From: Treponema sp.
GTDB taxonomy: Bacteria; Spirochaetota; Spirochaetia; Treponematales; Breznakiellaceae
Assembly: GCA_031263265.1 (NCBI GenBank)
Contig: JAISGE010000162.1
Location: 1 to 25,002, forward strand
Direction: 5' to 3'
DNA length: 25,002 nucleotides
Both the position numbers and the translations under genes were made by a program. The notes beneath the pieces were generated by a model, which saw nothing but the letters and a program-made list of their open reading frames with translations, had not been told where the DNA came from and did not search any database. Positions 1 to 8,156 of the stretch are shown here, piece by piece (positions within the stretch are counted from its first letter, which is position 1; each line of letters begins with the position of its first letter).

Positions 1-2103
1 AACAGCCTTGTCGTTGCTTCTATTCCGGAATCGGAAATCGAAATCGGCGGCGAGGCGGGAAAAACGGCTCTGGAAACAATTGAGCACACCTTTGGACGCA
101 TGGAATCCATCTGGAAACCGGTTGCCGCCAATGAAGGCTTTGAAGTTGTCCGGAGAAGGCTGTTTCTTAACTGCAAAAAACCCGATAGCCGTGACGCTGT
201 ATGCACTGAGTTCAGCCGGATGTATGCGGAAAATCAAAGCGATTTTCCACTTGAATCAAAGGAACTGGAATACCGGCAGCGTATGGTTTCCTGTTATCCC
301 ATCCATCCTGAAATATTCGACCGGCTTTATGAAGACTGGGCTACCCTGGAACGGTTTCAGCGAACCCGTGGCGTTCTGCGCTTAATGGCGGCGGTTATCC
401 ATGAACTCTGGATGGCGAACGACGCAAGCCTGCTGATTATGCCCGGCTCTATTCCCCTTGATGTTCCTAATGTTCGGGATGAACTGACGCGCCAGTTGCA
501 GGAGGGTTGGAACGCCCTTGTTGATCACGAGGTGGACGGGAAAAATTCAGTTCCCTATCAGAAGGATCAGTCAAATCCGCGATACGGCGGCAGATTGGCT
601 GCCCGCCGTGTTGCGCGGGCAATCATGCTTGGAAGCGCCCCAACAGTCAGGGATCAACGAGTACGTGGCATCGAAGCTTCTCGCATCCGATTGGGTACAA
701 TCCAACCTGGAGAAAATATCGCCAGCTTCAACGATGCGTTAAATACCCTTCAGGTTTCCCTTGCCTATCTTTACACCAATCCATCTAGCAATCGCTTTTG
801 GTATGACACCCGCCCGACACTGCGTAAAACAGTTGAAGATCGGGCTACTCAAATAGCCGCTCCTGATGTGGAATATGAGATAGAGAAACGATTACACAGT
901 CTTCGTAAAGAACATCCCTTTACCGGTATTCATGTGTGTCCGAATTCGTCTCTTGATGTGCCGGATGAACAATCTGTGCGTCTGGTCGTATTACGCTCTG
1001 TTGACGAATACAAGCGGTCCAATCAAAACAATAAAGCTATGGGTACAGCCGTGGATATGCTTAATAACCGGGGAACCACACCGCGCATTTTCCGTAATAT
1101 GCTTGCCTTTGTCGCTCCGGATCAGGATTTGATGGTATCCCTAAAACAGGAAGTACGCCGTTATCTTGCATGGAAGTCTATCAAAAATGACAGTGAAGAT
1201 TTAAACCTGGATGCCGCCCAAAACAGAGAAACGGAGAACAACCTTCACCGCAGTAACGAAACAGTGGATGCCCGTATTAAAGAGACTTATTGCTGGCTGC
1301 TTGTACCTTACATTGACCGCCAGACCGATATAAAGACCATTGTTTGGGATAACGCCCGTATTTCAGGCGGTAATGATTCCATTATTACAAAAGCCGCCAA
1401 AAAGATGATCCAAAATGAAGCGGTAATTTCTCAATGGGCGCCATCGCTGCTTTTAATGGAACTTAACAATGTGCTCTGGTGTGAAACAAACAATATTCAA
1501 ATCAAAAAATTGTGGGAATACCTGTGTACCTATTGTTATTTGCCACGCCTTGCGAATGAGGCTGTATTGGAGAATACAGTCCTTGCAGGCTTGGATTCTC
1601 CAGAATATTTTGCATTTGCAGCCGGTTTTGACGGCAAACGTTACCTAGGGCTTAAATTCAATCAGCGTACTGATCGTATTGAGACCTCTGGTTTTCTGGT
1701 AAAAACAGCTATTGCCCAAAAACAGCTTGATGAGGAAGCAAAGCAGCGTCAGCCGCAGCCTGGGCAAGATGGGGAAAACGTTAATGCTCCAATTGCCGTG
1801 GATGGTGGAACTTGCTCTCCGCCACCAGGCGAGCCTGATAGTGGCCGTGTTTCTCCAGCAGAAACCCCCAAAAACCGGCATTTCTCTTTGACCGCCCGGC
1901 TTGATAACACCCGTATTAACCGTGATGTTCAGCGACTTATGGAAGAAGTTATTAGTCATCTGATAACTATAGATGGCGCACAGACTGAGATTTCCCTTGA
2001 AGTGGATGTAACCGCCGCCAATGGACTACCGCCTCAAACAGTACGTACTGTTTCGGAAAATTGCCGTACACTGAAAGTGCAGTCATTTGGGTTTGATGAA
2101 TAG
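1..2103 (+). CDS. DUF499-domain (COG1483-like) AAA+ ATPase, anti-phage associated; 5' end outside window
   Basis: The frame is open from the first base, so the gene starts upstream; the ATG at 100 is internal and 700 C-terminal residues are visible. I recognise the DUF499 family from several segments: the IPESEIEIGG stretch and HTFGRMESIWKPV near the left edge, the NMLAFVAPDQDLM and RRYLAWKSI segment around 1090-1180, ETYCWLLVPY around 1290, and the C-terminal RTVSENCRTLKV followed by FGF. Known family members are large predicted ATPases found beside DUF1156 DNA methylases and helicases in phage-defence clusters. The Walker region would lie upstream and cannot be seen. A low-complexity Gln/Pro/Gly-rich linker (about 1740-1870) precedes the C-terminal domain. 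The reading frame is undamaged to its TAG stop. The role in defence is inferred from family; neighbouring defence genes, if any, lie to the left. Confidence 0.85.
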   Translation, partial: NSLVVASIPESEIEIGGEAGKTALETIEHTFGRMESIWKPVAANEGFEVVRRRLFLNCKKPDSRDAVCTEFSRMYAENQSDFPLESKELEYRQRMVSCYPIHPEIFDRLYEDWATLERFQRTRGVLRLMAAVIHELWMANDASLLIMPGSIPLDVPNVRDELTRQLQEGWNALVDHEVDGKNSVPYQKDQSNPRYGGRLAARRVARAIMLGSAPTVRDQRVRGIEASRIRLGTIQPGENIASFNDALNTLQVSLAYLYTNPSSNRFWYDTRPTLRKTVEDRATQIAAPDVEYEIEKRLHSLRKEHPFTGIHVCPNSSLDVPDEQSVRLVVLRSVDEYKRSNQNNKAMGTAVDMLNNRGTTPRIFRNMLAFVAPDQDLMVSLKQEVRRYLAWKSIKNDSEDLNLDAAQNRETENNLHRSNETVDARIKETYCWLLVPYIDRQTDIKTIVWDNARISGGNDSIITKAAKKMIQNEAVISQWAPSLLLMELNNVLWCETNNIQIKKLWEYLCTYCYLPRLANEAVLENTVLAGLDSPEYFAFAAGFDGKRYLGLKFNQRTDRIETSGFLVKTAIAQKQLDEEAKQRQPQPGQDGENVNAPIAVDGGTCSPPPGEPDSGRVSPAETPKNRHFSLTARLDNTRINRDVQRLMEEVISHLITIDGAQTEISLEVDVTAANGLPPQTVRTVSENCRTLKVQSFGFDE

Positions 2104-2372
2104 GGCCTTCGCCAAAACAGACTTTTTCAACAGCCTCGTTATGCGAATTGCCAGCCTTTTATATGTATTGTTTCTAAAATTCTATTTTAAATTGTACTAA
2201 TCTAAGGAAAGCTAATTCATTGCAATAGTCTTTAGCCGGTTTTTACCTCATCATATTTTGTAGATTACCTCCGACGTTTCTATTGGTAGTTGGCAAAGAG
2301 GCAACGCGTACCCTTGACAAAATCCATGAGAAAATCAACAATCCCTCTGGTATAACCTCAAAGGAGATTGTA
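2104..2372. other. Intergenic region between the DUF499 gene and proC
   Basis: This stretch is AT-rich and holds no convincing gene. It contains the proC promoter candidate near its right end. Bases 2120-2137 (gactttttcaacagcctc) resemble phrases often seen at insertion-sequence ends, but no partner repeat or transposase was found. I see no clear terminator for the upstream gene. Confidence 0.5.
2314..2342 (+). promoter_or_regulatory. Candidate sigma-70 promoter for proC
   Basis: A perfect -35 box TTGACA (2314-2319) is followed after 17 bases by AACAAT (2337-2342), which matches TATAAT at four of six positions. Transcription would begin near 2349, leaving a short leader that contains the AAGGAG ribosome site at 2361-2366. 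The -10 box is weak, so the call rests mainly on the -35 and the spacing. Confidence 0.5.
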
Positions 2373-3227
2373 ATGACCAAGATCATCGCATGTATCGGGA
2401 GCGGCAACATGGGCCTTGCCTTGATGAAAGGAGCTGCCCGCAGCATGAGGGGAGATTGTTCCGCTCATGCGTATAGTATCGGCTTTACCGATACAGACCA
2501 GGCAAAAGCAAGCACTGCGGCACAAGCCATTGGCGCGTCAGTTTATGCATCGAATAGTGAGGCAGTAAGCCAGGGGGACTTTGTCTTTCTGGCAGTAAAG
2601 CCCCAAGTTCTTTCAGAAGTGCTTACGGAGATTGGTCCCACCATAAGCAATCGGATCAGAGCAGGAGCAGCGCCGATTCTCGTCTCCATGGCCGCAGGCT
2701 GGTCGATCAAAAGGATCCAAACGGTACTGGCTGGTTCTGGGGGCACGGTCGTACCCGGGATTATCCGCATTATGCCCAATACCCTTGCCCTTGTCGGCCA
2801 GGGGATCATCGCCCTCACTGCTTCCCCGGACGTACCTGAGTCCAAGAGCGCTGAACTAAAACAGATCCTCGCGGGTTCAGGGCTTGTAGATACTCTGGAA
2901 GAGCAGTATCTGGATGCAGTAACCGCGCTTTCAGGATCCGGCCCTGCTTTTGTGTACATGTTCATTGAAGCCCTGGCAGATGGCGGGGTACGTTCAGGGC
3001 TTCCACGGGACAAAGCCCTGCGCTACGCGGTACAGACCTTGCTTGGTGCAGCGGCGATGGTCCAAGAGACGGGGAAGCATCCGGGCGAACTCAAGGACAT
3101 GGTTACTTCTCCGGGAGGCACTACCATTGCGGGACTTGCAGCTTTGGAAACAGGGGCGTTCCGAGGCATCGTGATGAATGCCGTAGATGCCGCATGGAAG
3201 CGTTCCCAAGAATTATCCTCAAACTAA
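2373..3227 (+). CDS. proC: Pyrroline-5-carboxylate reductase
   Basis: This 284-residue protein should reduce 1-pyrroline-5-carboxylate to L-proline with NAD(P)H, the last step of proline synthesis, in the cytoplasm. The N-terminus carries the Rossmann dinucleotide motif GSGNMG (residues 9-14). The C-terminal dimerisation and catalytic domain has ALSGSGPAF (about residue 187) and SPGGTTIAGL (about residue 245), both hallmarks of the family. Length is normal. The frame stays open upstream to 2283, but I chose the ATG at 2373 because AAGGAG lies 6 bases before it and the family starts directly at the Rossmann strand. It appears to be a single-gene unit with its own promoter and ends before the hairpin at 3279-3318. 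Nothing looks damaged. Confidence 0.95.
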   Translation: MTKIIACIGSGNMGLALMKGAARSMRGDCSAHAYSIGFTDTDQAKASTAAQAIGASVYASNSEAVSQGDFVFLAVKPQVLSEVLTEIGPTISNRIRAGAAPILVSMAAGWSIKRIQTVLAGSGGTVVPGIIRIMPNTLALVGQGIIALTASPDVPESKSAELKQILAGSGLVDTLEEQYLDAVTALSGSGPAFVYMFIEALADGGVRSGLPRDKALRYAVQTLLGAAAMVQETGKHPGELKDMVTSPGGTTIAGLAALETGAFRGIVMNAVDAAWKRSQELSSN

Positions 3228-3278
3228 GCTATAGGCTTATAGTTCACCCAGGTCCTACAGGATCTGAGGCAAAAATAA

Positions 3279-3318
3279 AAAAGGCTTGTAATTCCTTATA
3301 AAGAATTACAAGCCTTTT
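3279..3318. terminator. Bidirectional hairpin terminator between proC and tRNA-fMet
   Basis: A perfect 16-bp inverted repeat (3279-3294 and 3303-3318) encloses an 8-base loop. Read on the minus strand the stem is followed by a T-rich run (complement of 3270-3284), which suits termination of the tRNA transcript. On the plus strand it would terminate proC with a weaker T run. The hairpin begins exactly at tRNA position 73, so no spacer separates tRNA and terminator. Confidence 0.85.
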
Positions 3319-3390
3319 AGCAGGACCAGGACTCGAACCTGGGACCTCCGGGTTATGAGCCCGACGAGCTGCCAACTGCTCTATCCTGCG
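3318..3390 (-). tRNA. Initiator tRNA-fMet (anticodon CAT)
   Basis: The 73 bases read in minus orientation fold into a full cloverleaf with anticodon CAT. Features typical of the bacterial initiator are visible: three consecutive G:C pairs (GGG/CCC) at the base of the anticodon stem, an A11:U24 pair in the D stem, and an unpaired first acceptor position. Here that mismatch is C1 with U72, whereas the common bacterial form is C1 with A72. The 3' CCA is not encoded, since the bases after A73 are AAA, so a CCA-adding enzyme is needed. The T-loop TTCGAGT and the stem CCAGG/CCTGG are intact. Confidence 0.93.
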
Positions 3391-3401
3391 TTGATGTATA
3401 T

Positions 3402-3430
3402 AATATACGCATACCTTCTCATAGGGTCAA
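3402..3430 (-). promoter_or_regulatory. Sigma-70 promoter of tRNA-fMet
   Basis: Read on the minus strand, TTGACC (3425-3430) is followed after exactly 17 bases by TATATT (3402-3407). The predicted start lies a few bases before the tRNA 5' end at 3390. The position and quality of the boxes make this a convincing tRNA promoter. Confidence 0.75.
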
Positions 3431-3499
3431 GCCCTTAATACACGATTTTTTAAAGAGAGAGGCCTAATTCGAAAGGTCCCCAAAACGAGCGCCTCCAAT

Positions 3500-4810
3500 T
3501 CAGCGGATAAACCTTCTAATATACACACTCAACGCTAAACCTATGCCGCTCATCGCGGAAATCACCGCAGAACCGCCATAGGACATGAACAGCAAGGGAA
3601 TACCGGTGATCGGCATGATCCCCATGGTCATCCCCACGTTGATAAGAAAATGAAAGCTGTACATCGCGGATAAGCCCGCCACCATATAGACCCCAAAAGA
3701 ATCTGCAGCAGTCTTCATAATCCGCACGAGCCGCAAGGAAATAAGGAGGAACAGGCAAAACACCAGAAGCCCCCCCATAAATCCCCACTCTTCGGAAAAA
3801 ATAGAGAAAATAAAATCCGTGCTTTGCTGGGGCAAAAACCGGTAATGGCTATGGGTTCCTTCAAGGTAGCCCTTGCCCAAGAATCCGCCGGAACCAATCG
3901 CGGTAATAGATTGGATGATGTTCCACCCTGCCCCCCGGGGATCCACATTGGGATCAAGGAATACAATGAGCCGCATAAGCTGATAATCTTTGAGCACCCT
4001 ATGGGACAGGTAAGAGGCTCCTAAGGAAAAAATAATGATCCCCACGCCGTATACAATCCAGAAAAAATATCCTTTCTTATAAAGGAGAAATCCCACCAGC
4101 GCAAGAAGCCCAATAAGGGTTAAAGCCAAGGTGATGATTCCAATAAACCGGAGATTGGTAATCATCATAAGGGACGGTAATGCATTCTTGAAAATATAAT
4201 CTTGCCACAGGGGCAAAACCATGAAGAGCGCGGTTAGACCTATAAAAGCCATGAGAAAAATAATATACTTTACCGAAACCCCGGCAATAAAGGTCATCAT
4301 CAGGAGTATGGGAATGAATACCAGAGAAGTCCCAAAATCCGGCTGGATAAGGACTATCGCCATGGGAATAAACCCAATGAGACAGGCTACTAAAAACCGG
4401 ATAAACGAATCTGCTTTTCGTTTTGAACTATCCAAATATCGGGCAAGAAACAGGATGGTGGTAATTTTGGCAAATTCCGAGGGCTGTATGCCAAAGTTGC
4501 CGATACCTATCCAAGCCCTGGCACCATTCACCGTATGCCCGAAAATACAGGTATATATCAGCAGCCCCAAGGTTCCCAGATATAGATACAGGGACAGGTT
4601 ATGGAAACGCCGGTAATCGATCATAGCGATCCCTAAGGCAAGTAATACCCCGATGGCCCCCCAAATGATCTGTTTGAAATATTCAGTAGAACCCTGTGTC
4701 CCGGTGGAACTGAGTCCTGATGAATAAATAAAGAGTATGCCGAATACCGTCAAGGTAATGGCAGACAATAACAGCAAAAAATCAATCCTAAGGATATCCT
4801 TAACCTGCAT
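3500..4810 (-). CDS. rodA: Rod-shape determining SEDS glycosyltransferase RodA
   Basis: RodA polymerises lipid II into glycan strands for lateral wall growth, working with PBP2 in the inner membrane. The 436-residue product has about ten membrane segments. It carries the SEDS signatures GNFGIQPSEFAKI (about residue 105) and GKGYLEGTHSHYRFLP followed by QQSTDFIFSIFSEEWGF (about residues 305-340), and a C-terminal segment rich in Gly and Ser before the final helix. The start at 4810 has AAGGAG a few bases before it. It is the last gene of the mre cluster, 31 bases after mrdA. At 436 residues it is slightly longer than many RodA proteins, with extra membrane segments in the middle (about residues 200-260). 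No clear terminator is visible after it. Confidence 0.95.
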   Translation of the reverse strand: MQVKDILRIDFLLLLSAITLTVFGILFIYSSGLSSTGTQGSTEYFKQIIWGAIGVLLALGIAMIDYRRFHNLSLYLYLGTLGLLIYTCIFGHTVNGARAWIGIGNFGIQPSEFAKITTILFLARYLDSSKRKADSFIRFLVACLIGFIPMAIVLIQPDFGTSLVFIPILLMMTFIAGVSVKYIIFLMAFIGLTALFMVLPLWQDYIFKNALPSLMMITNLRFIGIITLALTLIGLLALVGFLLYKKGYFFWIVYGVGIIIFSLGASYLSHRVLKDYQLMRLIVFLDPNVDPRGAGWNIIQSITAIGSGGFLGKGYLEGTHSHYRFLPQQSTDFIFSIFSEEWGFMGGLLVFCLFLLISLRLVRIMKTAADSFGVYMVAGLSAMYSFHFLINVGMTMGIMPITGIPLLFMSYGGSAVISAMSGIGLALSVYIRRFIR

Positions 4811-4841
4811 AGTGCTCCTTTACTGCTCTATCATTCCCAGC

Positions 4842-6716
4842 TTATTCCCGGCGTCCTTGCGAAGGCATAAGATACTGAAAGCCCAAGGCAGTAACCGCTT
4901 CATCATGGGTTTGGTTTGCGAAGATACCTTGAAAAATAATGGCCGATGCATAGGTGGCCCACCATTCCCACCTATTAGCCGCTTCAACAATCACCGAAAC
5001 CACCACCCGCTCTTCAGGCTTACTCGTTTGATACGGAGCATACGCGGCAAACCAGGAGTGCCATCGATCCGGGTATCCTACTTCACCGGTACCGGTTTTT
5101 CCGGCAATCTCCACAGCCTTGATATTCAGGGGAAACCGGGCAGTTCCTTCACTGATAACCTGCCGCATATCCCGGCGGACGGTCCTGAAGATTTCCCGCT
5201 CAATATCACTTTCGTGGAGCACTTTGGGGCTTATGGTTTCTTCCACTGCCCCGGTAAGGGGATCCCGTACTTCCTTGAGCAGATGAGGTTCATAGATGAT
5301 CCCATCATTCACCGTCATAGCCACCATATTAGCCATTTGGATCGGAGTAACCAGGGAATACCCTTGACCGATGGACATATTCATGGTATCCCCTCCCAGC
5401 CACCGTTCATGGAAACGGCGATCCTTCCATTGAGGGGTGGGAATGAAACCGGCAATCTCCCCAGGCAGGTCAATATTAGTAAGCTCTCCGTACCCATATT
5501 CCCGGGCATAAGAGACAATACGCTCCACTCCCAGGGAATCTCTCCCCACCACCCAGTAATAAATATCGCAGGATTGAGCCATAGCCTGTTGCAGATTAAG
5601 CCGTCCGTGTCCGGGCTTTCGGATATGACACCGCCAGAGCCTATCTCCATAGGTCAGTTCCCCTAGGCAGTCTACGGTCTGTTCCGGTGAAAAGACCCGT
5701 TCCCTGAGGATACCGGTGGTCATAATAATCTTAAAGGTTGATGCAGGAGGATAACTAGACTGGATAGCCCGGTTGAGAAAGGGTTTATTCGGATCGTTAA
5801 TCAGCGCCTGGTAGACCGAGCCGTTGTCATTCTGGTTGAAAATATTAGGATCATACCAGGGGTAGGAAACCATAGCCAGAATTTCACCGGTAGTAGGCCG
5901 CAAAACCACCACCGAACCGATTCGTTTACCCAAGGCTTGTTCTGCCAATAATTGAATCTGCCGATCTATGGAAAGTACCAGGTTCTTGCCGGTTACCGGT
6001 GATTCCCGGCTGGTACGCTCAGCGGCTACCCGCCTTCCCCGGACATCCACCGTACGGGTCTCTCTTCCCTCTTTACCACGAAGGAGTTCGTCATACTGCC
6101 GTTCTATACCGGCCTTGCCGATCTTATCTCCCGACTGATAACCCTTGTTGTACAACATGGTGAGTTCATCCCGGGTAATATCCCCCACATACCCCACGAT
6201 ATGGGAGAGACTTCCTAAGTCCCCATAGGTTCGCATGGGCTTGGATTGCCATGATACTCCGGGCAGGGAATCTGCCTGTTCTGCTAAAGCCGCGATGGTA
6301 GCAAAGGGTACATTCACCGCCACTTCCAGCGGCTGATAGAGGTAATAGTACTGGACCGGTATTTTCTTGTCGATTTGATCTCGTTCCATGCCCAGGATAC
6401 GGGCAACCTTACCGATCATGTCCGGGACGCCTCCGTCCGGTATCTCTGCTGGGGTAATACTCACTGCAAAGGAATCGGTGTTAAACACGAGCGGCTGGGT
6501 GAAGTCACGATCGAAGATCTCCCCCCGCTGTGCAGGAATAATCGTAACCCGCCGGGAGATACTTTCGGCCCGGAGCCGGTACACCTCGCCGTGTACAATC
6601 TGCATACTGAACAGTTTCAGCGCATAGACGACAAAAATAGCGATAAAAAGCAAGGTGATGATGCTGATCTGTCCTTCAGGCCGGGGATCTCCTGACGGAA
6701 ACTGTCTGGAAGTCAT
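4842..6716 (-). CDS. mrdA: Penicillin-binding protein 2, peptidoglycan transpeptidase
   Basis: PBP2 crosslinks peptide stems of new peptidoglycan in partnership with RodA during cell elongation. The 624-residue product has one N-terminal membrane anchor (about residues 17-40), then a dimerisation domain with the PAQRGEIFDR motif (61-70). The transpeptidase domain follows, with S326-T-F-K329 as active-site serine and lysine, S382-C-D384 as the second motif in the form usual for PBP2, and K540-T-G as the third. Length is normal. Its ATG overlaps the mreD stop in an ATGA arrangement (6713-6716), so translation is probably coupled. The N-terminus and motifs all fit the elongation class B type better than FtsI. 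Confidence 0.95.
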   Translation of the reverse strand: MTSRQFPSGDPRPEGQISIITLLFIAIFVVYALKLFSMQIVHGEVYRLRAESISRRVTIIPAQRGEIFDRDFTQPLVFNTDSFAVSITPAEIPDGGVPDMIGKVARILGMERDQIDKKIPVQYYYLYQPLEVAVNVPFATIAALAEQADSLPGVSWQSKPMRTYGDLGSLSHIVGYVGDITRDELTMLYNKGYQSGDKIGKAGIERQYDELLRGKEGRETRTVDVRGRRVAAERTSRESPVTGKNLVLSIDRQIQLLAEQALGKRIGSVVVLRPTTGEILAMVSYPWYDPNIFNQNDNGSVYQALINDPNKPFLNRAIQSSYPPASTFKIIMTTGILRERVFSPEQTVDCLGELTYGDRLWRCHIRKPGHGRLNLQQAMAQSCDIYYWVVGRDSLGVERIVSYAREYGYGELTNIDLPGEIAGFIPTPQWKDRRFHERWLGGDTMNMSIGQGYSLVTPIQMANMVAMTVNDGIIYEPHLLKEVRDPLTGAVEETISPKVLHESDIEREIFRTVRRDMRQVISEGTARFPLNIKAVEIAGKTGTGEVGYPDRWHSWFAAYAPYQTSKPEERVVVSVIVEAANRWEWWATYASAIIFQGIFANQTHDEAVTALGFQYLMPSQGRRE

Positions 6717-7219
6717 AGGGGTTTCCTCTGATCAATGAGTAGATTTTTGAACAGTTTAAGAAAGGCGAATAAGACGGGTGCAGAAACGCTATTGAAGATG
6801 AGTTCAACCCAGAGGGTTGGTTCTTTTAAGGGGTAGGCAGGTACCCCTTGGGTAAAGAGCATGTGCAGCCCTGCAAACAGTAGGGCTTTGAACAGGGTCG
6901 CTGCAGCACATAAGGCCATAGGAAGGAACAGGGGATCAAGGAAAAAGGTTCCCTTCATAAGTCCTACGGTAGCCCCGATCAGGGTTCGGATTAAGGCGTT
7001 AAGCCCCAGAGGAGCCGCGGATAGGAAATCCAAGAGCAAGCCGGAAAAGAAACCGGTCAGTTGTCCGGTCATGGTACCATGCATATAGGCCATGTAAACA
7101 ATGATGCCCAACACCAAATCCGGAACTGCCCGGTACACGGCAAGCCGGGCCAGGAGGGTCGATTGCAGCATGGCCGCTGCCAGGGCAAACACCGTAGCCC
7201 ATACCAGATGCTTAAGCAT
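6713..7219 (-). CDS. mreD: Rod-shape determining membrane protein MreD
   Basis: This 168-residue, very hydrophobic protein has about five membrane helices and no catalytic motif. Its size and position between mreC and mrdA identify it as MreD, a poorly conserved inner-membrane partner of MreC in the elongation complex. The segment with PDLVLGIIVY and the later FSGLLLDFLSAAPLGLNAL is typical of the family. It overlaps the end of mreC by 8 bases at its start and the start of mrdA by 4 bases at its end, so all three genes are likely co-translated. The call depends on context as well as sequence. Confidence 0.9.
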   Translation of the reverse strand: MLKHLVWATVFALAAAMLQSTLLARLAVYRAVPDLVLGIIVYMAYMHGTMTGQLTGFFSGLLLDFLSAAPLGLNALIRTLIGATVGLMKGTFFLDPLFLPMALCAAATLFKALLFAGLHMLFTQGVPAYPLKEPTLWVELIFNSVSAPVLFAFLKLFKNLLIDQRKPL

Positions 7220-8147
7220 CCTTGTCCCCCCTGGGTCCTGTTTCTGCTGCCTCTTCTTGCTTCAGGGAATCAACAGGTTCCCCTAACGTTGCATCAATAA
7301 CAAACACGTATTCAAGCCGGGAAAAATCAATGGCCGGTTCCACTTCTACCTCCATGGAAATTTCGTAGTCCTGATAGAGTACCTTGCTCACCCGGCCCAA
7401 AGTGATTCCCTGAGGATACACCCCGCCTCGGCCACTGTTCCGTCCCATACCGCTGGTGATGATCATATCCCCTTGGCTAATCTCATTCCTGGCCCGCTTC
7501 TGGATAAACCTCATGAGCAAAGGGAGTTCAGGGCTTCCTTGACCTTCCACAATGCCTTCGTACCGGAGTTCCACAAACCGGGAGGCCACAAACGAACTTA
7601 TATCATAGAGGGGCATTACCAAGCTTTCAAATTCCCCTGCCTGCAACACCTGTCCCACAAGGCCCTGGATGCCGTTTTGATAGGCAATAACCGGCATATC
7701 CTTACCAACCCCTGCTTGTTTTCCCTTATTGATCACAAACGCGGAAAACAGGTTATCCGGATCTCGGCCTGAGATCTCCGCAGGAACATGTTTATACCCA
7801 AGGGATTCGGAAAAGCCCAACTGTTCCCGCAAGCGCCGGTTTTCCTGGCGGATCTCCGCTGCGCTCCGTTCAAGCTGCTCATACCGGCTCATGCGGGCGG
7901 TTAATTCCGCGTATTCCTTGCGTAAAGTAGCCAGTTCACCCACGGAAAGTATGGTTCGAGAGACAAAAGAAGAAACCTCATAGATACCGATACGAATACC
8001 AGAAAAAGCCGACAAGCCTAAATCTTTAAAGTTAAGAATAATACTGGTATTTGAGAAGTAGAGTATCAGAAAAGAAATCAGGGTAAGGGCCACAAACACA
8101 TACGCCTCAGCAAGAAAACGGCCCTTTGGCTTTTTACCCTCCGCCAT
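7212..8147 (-). CDS. mreC: Rod-shape determining protein MreC
   Basis: MreC is a periplasmic scaffold that connects MreB filaments to PBP2 and RodA. The 311-residue product has a short cytoplasmic N-terminus, one membrane segment (about residues 12-30), a predicted coiled coil with heptad-like Leu/Glu/Arg content (about residues 65-110), and a C-terminal beta-rich domain containing GKDMPVIAYQNGIQGLVGQV and the later DMIITSGMGRNSGRGGVYPQ. The latter is the typical MreC GxGG-like stretch. A weak AGGA ribosome site precedes the start. It begins 9 bases after mreB and overlaps mreD. The acidic and Lys-rich tail after residue 290 is not conserved and may be flexible. Confidence 0.95.
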   Translation of the reverse strand: MAEGKKPKGRFLAEAYVFVALTLISFLILYFSNTSIILNFKDLGLSAFSGIRIGIYEVSSFVSRTILSVGELATLRKEYAELTARMSRYEQLERSAAEIRQENRRLREQLGFSESLGYKHVPAEISGRDPDNLFSAFVINKGKQAGVGKDMPVIAYQNGIQGLVGQVLQAGEFESLVMPLYDISSFVASRFVELRYEGIVEGQGSPELPLLMRFIQKRARNEISQGDMIITSGMGRNSGRGGVYPQGITLGRVSKVLYQDYEISMEVEVEPAIDFSRLEYVFVIDATLGEPVDSLKQEEAAETGPRGDKDA

Positions 8148-8156
8148 GTTTCTGTC

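Noticed and set aside
2120..2137. Insertion-sequence-end-like phrase gactttttcaacagcctc
   Set aside because: There is no matching inverted end, target duplication or transposase nearby, so it is not called as a mobile element.
4737..5666. Open frame of 309 codons on the plus strand
   Set aside because: It spans the rodA start and the mrdA catalytic region in antisense and shows no domain; it is a codon-bias shadow.
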